From Microcoleus sp. FACHB-68 (GTDB lineage Bacteria > Cyanobacteriota > Cyanobacteriia > Cyanobacteriales > Oscillatoriaceae), in NCBI RefSeq assembly GCF_014695715.1, contig NZ_JACJOT010000018.1, forward strand, positions 186,001 to 250,000: a DNA stretch of 64,000 bases, in the 5' to 3' direction. The position numbers and the translations under genes were made by a program. Of the stretch, positions 8,948 to 16,173 are shown piece after piece. Under the pieces are notes generated by a model. That model did no database searches and was not told the origin of the DNA. It worked only from the letters and a program-made list of their open reading frames with translations. Each line of letters begins with the position of its first letter. The stretch's first letter is position 1.

Positions 8948-9757
8948 ATGACTGTTTCTCAAATTCACCTTACTAAGTCGGCTAACATAAAAACTCAGGT
9001 GCCAGCTGCTACTTTAGGCTCGGTCAATACCAAAACAGAAGCCATCGTTGCTAAGAGATTAGAGATGGTCTTCCAATCTGGACGGCAGCAGTTTAAAGCC
9101 CTCAAAGGAATCAACTTAGATATCCAGCGGGGCGATGTTCAACTGTTGATGGGTCCCTCTGGTTCGGGCAAGACAACTTTGCTGTCAATTTTAGCTGGGC
9201 TGCTGACGCCCAGTGCCGGCAGAGTTTACCTTCTGGGAGAAGAGATTACCAGTATGTCTCGTGCTGAGCTAGCTCACTTCCGCTTGCACAATATTGGTTT
9301 TATTTTTCAGGGATTTAACTTATTTCCAGCCTTAACGGCAGCAGAGAATGTGGAAGTGGCCCTGAAAGTGAAAGGCGTTGGGGGCCGAAATCGGAGAAAT
9401 CAAGCTCAAATACTGCTAGAACAGGTGGGGTTGAGCGACAAAGCGAAACTGCTGCCTCGTGAACTGTCGGGTGGGCAAAAACAGCGAGTGGCGATCGCAC
9501 GGGCACTAGCCGGCAGTCCTCAACTGATTATGGCGGATGAACCCACTGCTGCCCTAGACTCGCAAAACGGGCACGCAGTCATTGAACTACTGAGTCAGTT
9601 GGCCAAAGAAGGTGGCTGCACCGTGCTAATGGTGACGCACGATCCCCGGATTATGGATATTGCTGACCGAGTCCTTTATGTGGAAGATGGAATATTAAAA
9701 GGGTCTAGGGCAGAGGGGTTAGGGCTAGCTGAGGTTGCTGATACCAGGAAGCTTTAA
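8948..9757 (+). CDS. devA: DevA-like ABC exporter ATP-binding protein
   Basis: A 269-residue ABC ATPase of the MacB/LolD/DevA class that energises the preceding permease. Walker A is GPSGSGKTT at 69-77, the ABC signature LSGGQ at 173-177, Walker B LIMADE at 193-198 followed by PTAALD, and the H-loop His is 231. The catalytic set is complete. The first 35 residues are a low-complexity extension absent from compact family members; no internal start with a good ribosome-binding site was found, so the ATG at 8948 is kept. The 121-base gap after the microORF contains no obvious terminator, so co-transcription with the permease is likely. Confidence 0.88.
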   Translation: MTVSQIHLTKSANIKTQVPAATLGSVNTKTEAIVAKRLEMVFQSGRQQFKALKGINLDIQRGDVQLLMGPSGSGKTTLLSILAGLLTPSAGRVYLLGEEITSMSRAELAHFRLHNIGFIFQGFNLFPALTAAENVEVALKVKGVGGRNRRNQAQILLEQVGLSDKAKLLPRELSGGQKQRVAIARALAGSPQLIMADEPTAALDSQNGHAVIELLSQLAKEGGCTVLMVTHDPRIMDIADRVLYVEDGILKGSRAEGLGLAEVADTRKL

Positions 9758-9769
9758 GTTTTCTGGATC

Positions 9770-9991
9770 TCATTTCTTGCCGATGACTTGCTGCAAAACT
9801 GTTTGCGGGAGTTCGATCAGCTGCTGCCAAAGCTGTTGAGGGCCAATGCCGAAAGCCAGTTGCAAGACAAGAACAATGGCTGCAATTGAAACTGCGGTTT
9901 TAAGGGTGGTCTTGAGCAAGTTGATTAACGCGGTAAAAACCAGCCAAGACACAATTAAGGCAGCGAGTAGAGTGATTAGGTTGAGTGACAT
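9770..9991 (-). CDS. Conserved cyanobacterial small membrane protein
   Basis: A 73-residue protein with two hydrophobic segments (about residues 3-25 and 33-50) and a polar, Gln-rich tail ending in GKK. It resembles a small membrane protein family that recurs in cyanobacterial genomes, but I cannot give it a function. It is convergent with the DevA-like gene, with only 12 bases between the two stops. Confidence 0.65.
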   Translation of the reverse strand: MSLNLITLLAALIVSWLVFTALINLLKTTLKTAVSIAAIVLVLQLAFGIGPQQLWQQLIELPQTVLQQVIGKK

Positions 9992-10503
9992 AAGCGTGGT
10001 AGCATCCCTATTGAAACAACTGTAAAAACTGGGTTGGGCACTTTAAAGGGGCTTCAGTAGAAAGAACGGATTCTACGGGAAGTCCGGAAATTAATCATTT
10101 TTGCACGCATGGGGATGCACCTTGTGATGGCGATTTGCCTACGCCGGCTTGATTGCGCTACTAAGCCGGCAAGTTTAAGCAAAGTCAGATTGTAAGAGTT
10201 TTCAAGCTTGTTACTTTCATTTGCTTCTTAATCACACCTTAGTCGCCGGCAGGGGTTCTTGCGCCGGCAACTGGTTAGCTTGCTTAATTGTCTTTTTTAG
10301 CTTGGCCTAAATTTAGAAGTGAGCCGGCTTATAACTCGCTCTAGGAGTTGCTTGTTTCTGCTTATTTAAAGCAACTTTTTAGGGCAAATTGTCTTTTAAT
10401 GCCTGGGTTTTTCCTTAAAATGCCGAAACCAAATTTTTGGGAACCAGATTTTACAACTGATTGAAATATCCATCTCTATTATATCTTTAATTTTGGAGCC
10501 GGC
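9992..10503. other. Intergenic region of about 510 bases, nothing recognised
   Basis: Lies between two minus-strand genes. It contains several GCCGGC palindromes (around 10142, 10164, 10244, 10263, 10324 and 10498) and otherwise unremarkable sequence. No open frame with protein character, hairpin terminator or RNA gene was recognised. Confidence 0.5.
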
Positions 10504-11175
10504 TCACTGCTGTAATTGCTCCCTTACCCAAGCTCGAAAAGTTTTGAAAGTTGCGATTCTCCCTGCGGTTTGGCTTTGCTTAACATATTGCGGAATTACC
10601 TCAATGATGGGGATTGTTGGGAAATTTTGGCTGGTGTTAGACTCAACATATTTTCCCTCCTGAATGAGGAATATTTGCAGCAGTTGCCCATCGTATCTCC
10701 ACAATTCAGGTACGCCCAAACCCTCGTAGCTGTTAAATCGGACGCGCGAATCACTGGTAATATCAATTTCAAGTGCCAAATCTGGTGGAGGTTCTGTGTT
10801 TAAATCAATCTCACGTTTGCCTCTGATGGCAGGTTCATTGTGAATATAGAAACACTGATCGGGTTCTATCCCCTTAGCCATGTTTTGATTTTTGAAAGTG
10901 GTAGAACCGAGCGTTCTATATTGAATTTCAAGTTGTTCCAAGAGTGCTTTCACTAAATCACTAATAATTTCTTTGTCATCCTCATGTCCTGGTAGTGGCA
11001 TTTTGATTTCTAAGGTTCCATTATCATAGGCAAGTCGAGCCGCGTAACCCTCACCCAGAGAGGTAAGGATGTTTTCAAACATCTCCCAAGAAATGTTTTT
11101 CAATTCCACTCTATTGCCGGGAGGGACAATTAGCTGCTTCAGTTCAAACACTGCCGGCTTCGTTTCAGCTTTCAT
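10504..11175 (-). CDS. Uma2 family (DUF820) putative endonuclease
   Basis: A 223-residue member of the Uma2/DUF820 family, a PD-(D/E)xK nuclease fold greatly expanded in cyanobacteria; biological roles are largely unknown. The core motif is PDLALEIDITSDSR at about residues 140-153, followed by a GLGVPELWRYD segment. The usual catalytic Lys between these motifs appears as Arg (SRVRFNSY), so activity is uncertain. It lies 35 bases downstream of dxr on the same strand and may be co-transcribed with it by read-through. Confidence 0.8.
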   Translation of the reverse strand: MKAETKPAVFELKQLIVPPGNRVELKNISWEMFENILTSLGEGYAARLAYDNGTLEIKMPLPGHEDDKEIISDLVKALLEQLEIQYRTLGSTTFKNQNMAKGIEPDQCFYIHNEPAIRGKREIDLNTEPPPDLALEIDITSDSRVRFNSYEGLGVPELWRYDGQLLQIFLIQEGKYVESNTSQNFPTIPIIEVIPQYVKQSQTAGRIATFKTFRAWVREQLQQ

Positions 11176-11210
11176 TCAATTTTTACCTGGAAAATGGGGA
11201 TTACTTCATT

Positions 11211-12407
11211 TTATCGCAGGGAAATTAGACGTTCCCGCCCATCTAGCTTTTCACTCGCCGCGAGAACTTCTTGCCGCGCCCATTGATCGGCTGCCAGGAT
11301 ATCATCCAAAGAAGGAGTTTGAGAGTTATCGGCTTGATGTTTATCGCAGGCAGATTCAATTAATCGGGGAATGTCTAAGAATTGAACTTTTTCATCTAAA
11401 AATAGGGCGACAGCCTGCTCATTTGCGGCATTTAAAACAGCCGTCATGGAACCACCGGCACGACCGGCATTATAAGCAAGCTGCATACAAGGATACTTTT
11501 GATGATCCGGTTCACGGAAAGTTAAATCCCCAGCTTTAACTAAATTTAGGGGTTCCCAATCGGTATAAATTCGCTCTGGCCAAGATAAGGCATAAAGCAA
11601 GGGTAAACGCATATCAGGCCAACCTAATTGAGCTAAAACTGAGGTATCTTGCAACTCAATTAAGGAGTGAATAATGCTTTGCGGGTGAATCACAATGTCG
11701 ATGCGGTCGTAATCTAAACCGAAGAGATAATGCGCTTCAATGACTTCTAAACCTTTATTCATTAAAGTGGCAGAATCAACGGTGATTTTGCGGCCCATTG
11801 ACCAGTTAGGATGTTTAAGTGCATCGGCAACGGTGACTTGTGACAGTTTCTCCACCGGCCAATCACGGAAGGCACCCCCAGAGGCGGTTAGCAGAATTCG
11901 CCGCAAGCCTCCGGGAGGGACGCCTTGGAGGCACTGAAAAATGGCAGAATGTTCAGAATCCGCCGGCAGCAGTTTGACGCGGTGTTTCTCGACGAGGGGG
12001 TTGACAACCGGCCCACCGGCAATCAATGTTTCTTTATTCGCTAAGGCAATATCTTTACCGGCTTCGATGGCGGCAATCGTAGGCAACAAGCCGGCGCAAC
12101 CGACAATGCCGGTGACAACGGCTTCGGCATCTCCATATCGGGCGACTTCTATGACACCGGCTTCCCCAGCTAGCAGGATCGGTTGGGGATCGATATCTGC
12201 GATCGCTTCTTTCAGTTCGGCTAATTTGTCTTCGTCACAAATGGCGACGATTGCCGGTTTGAACTGCCGGATCTGCTGCGCCAGCATTTCCACATTGCGT
12301 CCTGCTGCCAATCCGACAATGCGAAACTGATCGGGGTATTGAGCGACAATATCTAAGGTCTGAGTGCCAATAGAGCCGGTGGAGCCGAGGAGAGTAATCG
12401 CTTTCAC
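11211..12407 (-). CDS. dxr: 1-deoxy-D-xylulose 5-phosphate reductoisomerase
   Basis: A 398-residue enzyme, the usual length for Dxr/IspC. It converts DXP to 2-C-methyl-D-erythritol 4-phosphate with NADPH, the first committed step of the MEP isoprenoid pathway feeding carotenoids, phytol and quinones. The nucleotide-binding [11 protein letters not shown] is at residues 6-16. The metal ligands Asp150 and Glu152 sit in [13 protein letters not shown], with the third acidic ligand in [13 protein letters not shown]. The start is GTG at 12407, giving the standard [11 protein letters not shown] opening. ispD, the next-but-one enzyme function of the pathway, lies 30 kb away in this window. Confidence 0.97.
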   Translation of the reverse strand: MKAITLLGSTGSIGTQTLDIVAQYPDQFRIVGLAAGRNVEMLAQQIRQFKPAIVAICDEDKLAELKEAIADIDPQPILLAGEAGVIEVARYGDAEAVVTGIVGCAGLLPTIAAIEAGKDIALANKETLIAGGPVVNPLVEKHRVKLLPADSEHSAIFQCLQGVPPGGLRRILLTASGGAFRDWPVEKLSQVTVADALKHPNWSMGRKITVDSATLMNKGLEVIEAHYLFGLDYDRIDIVIHPQSIIHSLIELQDTSVLAQLGWPDMRLPLLYALSWPERIYTDWEPLNLVKAGDLTFREPDHQKYPCMQLAYNAGRAGGSMTAVLNAANEQAVALFLDEKVQFLDIPRLIESACDKHQADNSQTPSLDDILAADQWARQEVLAASEKLDGRERLISLR

Positions 12408-12496
12408 AATTGTTTAAGATTTATAGGGCAATTCCACTATAAACAAGGACGGGATCGCTGATATAGAGACGTGGCGTTTCACTTTTGGGAAAAGAG

Positions 12497-12538
12497 GGGG
12501 ATGGGGCATGGGGCATTGGGCATGGGGCATTGGGCATA
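12497..12538 (+). repeat. Heptanucleotide tandem repeat, GGGGCAT/TGGGCAT
   Basis: About five successive GGGCAT-centred heptamers (GGGGCAT GGGGCAT TGGGCAT and so on) lie just upstream of the DUF2079 gene. A similar array is at 36629-36662. Such short tandemly repeated sequences are a known feature of filamentous cyanobacterial genomes. Confidence 0.8.
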
Positions 12539-12549
12539 GTTAATTAATT

Positions 12550-14049
12550 ATGTTGAGTCAAAATATTCGTAGCTTTATCTTGACAAATATTAAATATAAT
12601 GCAGTGTATTGGATTGCCGGCGCGGCTGCGGTGATTTTTTTTGCTTGCAGCAGTTTGCGACACGCTTTATTTCAATCTGGCGCGTTTGATTTGGGAATTT
12701 TTGATCAAGCGGTTTATCTGATTAGCCAGGGAAAGCCGGCAATTTCTTCGTTTATCGGGTTTCACATTCTTGGCGATCATGCCGCTTTAATTCTGTACCC
12801 ACTGGCTTTGCTGTACAAAATTTATCCCGATGTGCACGGGTTACTGGCTGTGCAAGCGGTTGCCTTGGCGTTGGGTGCACTGCCGGCATGGCAGCTTGCT
12901 AAGTTAGCTGGGTTGCAGGAGAAGCCGGCGTTGGCAATGGCTGGGGTTTATCTTCTTTATCCGCTGGTTTTTAATCTCAATTTATTCGATTTTCACCCAG
13001 AAGTGATTGCACTGCCGGCACTTTTATGGGCAATTTTAGCAGCGAGACAGAATCAAATCGGATGGTTTTGTTTAGCAATTGCCTTGGTTTTAAGTTGCAA
13101 AGCGGTTTTGGCGCTGACAATTGTGGCGATGGGTTTCTGGCTGATTTTTTTTGAGAAAAAGCGGTTATTTGGAACAATTGCCATTGCTGCCGGTGTCGCT
13201 TGGTTTCTCATTGCCACACAGTTTATTATTCCATTTTTTGGGAGCAATGCGGCATCTGTAGCGCGTCATTTACCGCGTTACAGTTATCTGGGGAATTCTG
13301 CGCCAGAAGTCCTTAAGAATGTGCTATTGCAACCGGCACTTATTTTGGGCAAAATCTTTTCCCTTACAACATTAGAATATTTGGCATTATTGGTATTGCC
13401 AGTGATTTGGTGGTTGTCGCCGCAGCATCTTGCGCCGTTAGTGGGTGCGGTTCCCACACTCGTTTTAAATATTTTATCAGAAGCGGCAACGCAACGAAAT
13501 TTGGTGCAGCAATATTCGCTGCCGGTGTTGCCTTTTCTGCTGCTGGCAGTCATTTCTAACCTTGCGGCAAAGGAAAAATATCCTGCCTTAGAAAGGCAAC
13601 AAAAGAATTCTTTTTTCTCAAATTTTCCTTCTGTTTCTTTTCTCGCAATGCGACAGGGAAGTTTATTGTCGCTTATTTTATGGTCATTTTTAGCATTTCT
13701 CGCTTTAGCCAAATACGGGTATTTTGGATCTATCTATCTAGATTCCCTAGATACTTGGAAAGCGACACGACAGGCAATTGCTCAAATTAAAACAGAAGAA
13801 AGCGTTTTAACAACTCATGAAATTTCCCCGCATTTAAGCAATCGGCAATTTATAAAATTTACCGATACAACTTCACCACCGGCAAATTTAGCTGAATTTA
13901 AATATATTTTGCTAAATTTGCGAGATCCGGGGTGGAATAGTTCGCCAGAATTTGCTGCCGGCTTAGTCACTCAACTTAAAAACAAGCCAGAATTTAAACT
14001 TCATTACCAGCAAGATGATGTTTACCTGTTTATTCAAAAAGACGACTGA
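12550..14049 (+). CDS. DUF2079 polytopic membrane protein
   Basis: A 499-residue integral membrane protein with about ten hydrophobic segments and a soluble C-terminal part of about 90 residues. The first loop motif (RHALFQSGAFDLGIFDQAVYL, given here in part: FDLGIFDQ at about residues 47-54) is typical of DUF2079. This family resembles GT-C glycosyltransferases in topology, with acidic residues in the first loop, but its reaction is undefined. The ATG at 12550 sits in TTAATTAATTATG without a clear ribosome-binding site. It is convergent with the small lipoprotein gene that follows. Confidence 0.82.
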   Translation: MLSQNIRSFILTNIKYNAVYWIAGAAAVIFFACSSLRHALFQSGAFDLGIFDQAVYLISQGKPAISSFIGFHILGDHAALILYPLALLYKIYPDVHGLLAVQAVALALGALPAWQLAKLAGLQEKPALAMAGVYLLYPLVFNLNLFDFHPEVIALPALLWAILAARQNQIGWFCLAIALVLSCKAVLALTIVAMGFWLIFFEKKRLFGTIAIAAGVAWFLIATQFIIPFFGSNAASVARHLPRYSYLGNSAPEVLKNVLLQPALILGKIFSLTTLEYLALLVLPVIWWLSPQHLAPLVGAVPTLVLNILSEAATQRNLVQQYSLPVLPFLLLAVISNLAAKEKYPALERQQKNSFFSNFPSVSFLAMRQGSLLSLILWSFLAFLALAKYGYFGSIYLDSLDTWKATRQAIAQIKTEESVLTTHEISPHLSNRQFIKFTDTTSPPANLAEFKYILLNLRDPGWNSSPEFAAGLVTQLKNKPEFKLHYQQDDVYLFIQKDD

Positions 14050-14055
14050 ATAATT

Positions 14056-14274
14056 TTAAGGATTCTGCGTCTCCTCTCGTCTTTGGTTATCTTTTTCCTG
14101 TGCGTCATTCACTTTATCTTTTACTCTATTAATGGGAGTTAATCCAGGTGCCGGTGTTTCTGTTACGGCTGGTGAAGCCGGAGTATTTTGAGGTTGTGAC
14201 GAGTTAGAACAGCCGGCAGATAGAAATAAAAGGAGACTGGTTACTGTTAAAGAAGCTACTTTCAATTTTAGCAT
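14056..14274 (-). CDS. Small lipoprotein of unknown function
   Basis: A 72-residue protein with a lipoprotein signal peptide and lipobox L-S-A-G-C (Cys22). The mature part, about 50 residues, is Pro/Thr-rich (TPASPAV, TETPAPG) followed by a charged stretch (KVNDAQEKDNQRRE). It has no recognisable domain and is probably a membrane-tethered periplasmic tail. Its stop lies six bases from the DUF2079 stop (convergent). Confidence 0.72.
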   Translation of the reverse strand: MLKLKVASLTVTSLLLFLSAGCSNSSQPQNTPASPAVTETPAPGLTPINRVKDKVNDAQEKDNQRREETQNP

Positions 14275-14371
14275 TTTGAGGGAAACTCCAAACTGCGAGA
14301 AATTGTGCGTTTTTGCTTAACTCTAGTTTAGCGAAATCTCGCCCATCGGCAGCGAGATTTTTCCTGAAAAA

Positions 14372-15748
14372 CTAAAAAATCATACTTTCTAAAGCCGTTT
14401 GTAAGTCTTTCGTTAAACCGGCAACCGCAGATCGCCGGCTGCTTTTATAAGCATCCCACCTATCGGTAACAGAAATCGGTTCACCCACCGTCATTTGCAC
14501 GCGTTGTTTACCTAATTTCGGGCGTCCAAAAGGATTGCCTCCCTGAATCCGAGTCATCACATCTCGCAAGAGTAAAGCGGTTTCAGCAAATCGTTCAACC
14601 GTGGGTTTTTCTTTAACATATTGCCCTGTTACCGCCACAAAACTTTCCGCGAGTCTCATGTGCCACATTCGCAAGTTAGCTTCTTCGGCAATGCGATCTG
14701 CAAGTCCACGTTCTAGTAGAGATAATGTTTCAAAGTCCTTGATATCTTCTCGATAAATTCGATCCCAACCGGCTTGTTCTAATCGCCGGCATCGATCAAT
14801 TAAACTGCCTTTAGGTGGTAAATTAAAATACTCTTCTGCAACTTGCAAGGCGACATCCAGTAAGGCATAAAGTCGAGTAGATAATTCTTCACTTCCGCTG
14901 GTTTGGGGTAATTTCCGATGATAAAACTGGCTGTAAAATTCCTCCATCATCGCCAATAAGTGCCCCCCTATCCGAATCAGCCGGCGGTAAAAAGAACTTT
15001 GAATTTCAGAGTTTGGGTTTTCCAGAGATTCTGAACTGCTTTCAAAAGCCGGCAAACCGCATTCTGTCTCTAACTGACTTAATAGTTTATCCACTGCATC
15101 CCAAGGTTCTTCTACATAACTATATTGAATTCCGATGGGGACTATTAAAACTTGTTCAGATCGTCCAGCTTTTAATAAATCTTCCGCACACCAAAAGCCT
15201 AATTGAGCGATTCCAGGTTCTAAAGGACTGACGAGTTCATTATGACCGTTTGTAGCGCCTTCTGGGGCGGCTGCAATTGGCAATTTACCGTCAACAAATA
15301 ACTCACGCGCCGAACGTAATCCCAGGCGATCTATTTTTCCTCGCTGGATAGGAGTGCCACCTAATTGGGAATATAACCAGCCGATTTGTTCCCCAGCCCA
15401 CAGAGGAATTCCTCGATCATAAATAAAATGAAAATGAGTGGGATATTTTAGACGTATTCCCTTTTCTCTGGCAACTTGTGGCACTAGCTGCCAAGCTAAG
15501 TATCCTAGACAGTAAGGATCGTCTGTATTCGGGTGACGGAATGCCAACAAAAAGCGAATTTTACCTTCCTGAAATTGATGAAAAAGTTCGACTAACTCCG
15601 CAACATTATCAGCTTGAATATCCGTAATGGTTGTCCGCAACGGCAGCCACGCCGGCAGCAGCTTTTGACAGCCCCATAAAATTAGGGGGTTAAGTGCCGG
15701 TGGGATAAATTCTAAAGCCGGTTGAGCGTGAATAATTTGATCTGGCAT
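14372..15748 (-). CDS. PlsC-type 1-acyl-glycerol-3-phosphate acyltransferase family protein
   Basis: A 458-residue member of the PlsC acyltransferase superfamily, whose members transfer acyl groups to lysophosphatidic acid or related acceptors at the membrane. The catalytic HxxxxD motif is His72-Asp77 (RHPNTDD) and the phosphate-binding block is PEGATNGHNE at 162-171. It is much longer than a minimal PlsC; residues beyond about 230 form a helical C-terminal extension of unknown role. The ATG at 15748 opens a clean frame. Acceptor specificity cannot be read. Confidence 0.8.
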   Translation of the reverse strand: MPDQIIHAQPALEFIPPALNPLILWGCQKLLPAWLPLRTTITDIQADNVAELVELFHQFQEGKIRFLLAFRHPNTDDPYCLGYLAWQLVPQVAREKGIRLKYPTHFHFIYDRGIPLWAGEQIGWLYSQLGGTPIQRGKIDRLGLRSARELFVDGKLPIAAAPEGATNGHNELVSPLEPGIAQLGFWCAEDLLKAGRSEQVLIVPIGIQYSYVEEPWDAVDKLLSQLETECGLPAFESSSESLENPNSEIQSSFYRRLIRIGGHLLAMMEEFYSQFYHRKLPQTSGSEELSTRLYALLDVALQVAEEYFNLPPKGSLIDRCRRLEQAGWDRIYREDIKDFETLSLLERGLADRIAEEANLRMWHMRLAESFVAVTGQYVKEKPTVERFAETALLLRDVMTRIQGGNPFGRPKLGKQRVQMTVGEPISVTDRWDAYKSSRRSAVAGLTKDLQTALESMIF

Positions 15749-16173
15749 AAAGTTTTGAAGGGGGCGTACGTGTTAAACTATGTCTTTATAAAAATTCTAG
15801 ATTAATTTTCAATATTTTAAGGTTTTTAAATATTAATTAATAATGTTTTTAAATATAGGCTGAAATAGGTGTTGTAAATTCCCGAAGGCTAGAAAATCTA
15901 AAACCTATTAAATCCTAATTTCATTTTTTTTTCACAATTTTAGTGGGTTCTTCACAAACGTTTGATCGACGAGAGGCAAAATGCAAATCATTCACTAAAA
16001 AATAAGGATGAGTACGCTTTGTGGTAAAATCTTGCAACTGTATTGCTCTAGCTGCGCTCACCACTGCTTTAGCTGTGAAAGTAGCCCTTTAGCACTCCAT
16101 CCAGCTTCGGGATCGCACCAGAGACGATTCTAGTTTTCAGTTTGTTTGTACTTTGTATTTCGGATCATCACTT
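15749..16173. other. Divergent intergenic region of about 425 bases
   Basis: AT-rich on the PlsC side. It contains a perfect 10-bp palindrome CAAACGTTTG at 15955-15964, about 210 bases upstream of the long repeat protein; such a site could be an operator, but nothing shows which regulator. No RNA gene was seen. Confidence 0.45.

Noticed and set aside
7409-9757. Calling the DevC/DevA pair a macrolide (MacB) or lipoprotein (LolCDE) system
   Set aside because: Separate permease and ATPase genes, permease length and the N-terminal segment fit the DevC/DevA group better than fused MacB; LolC/E pairs are not present.
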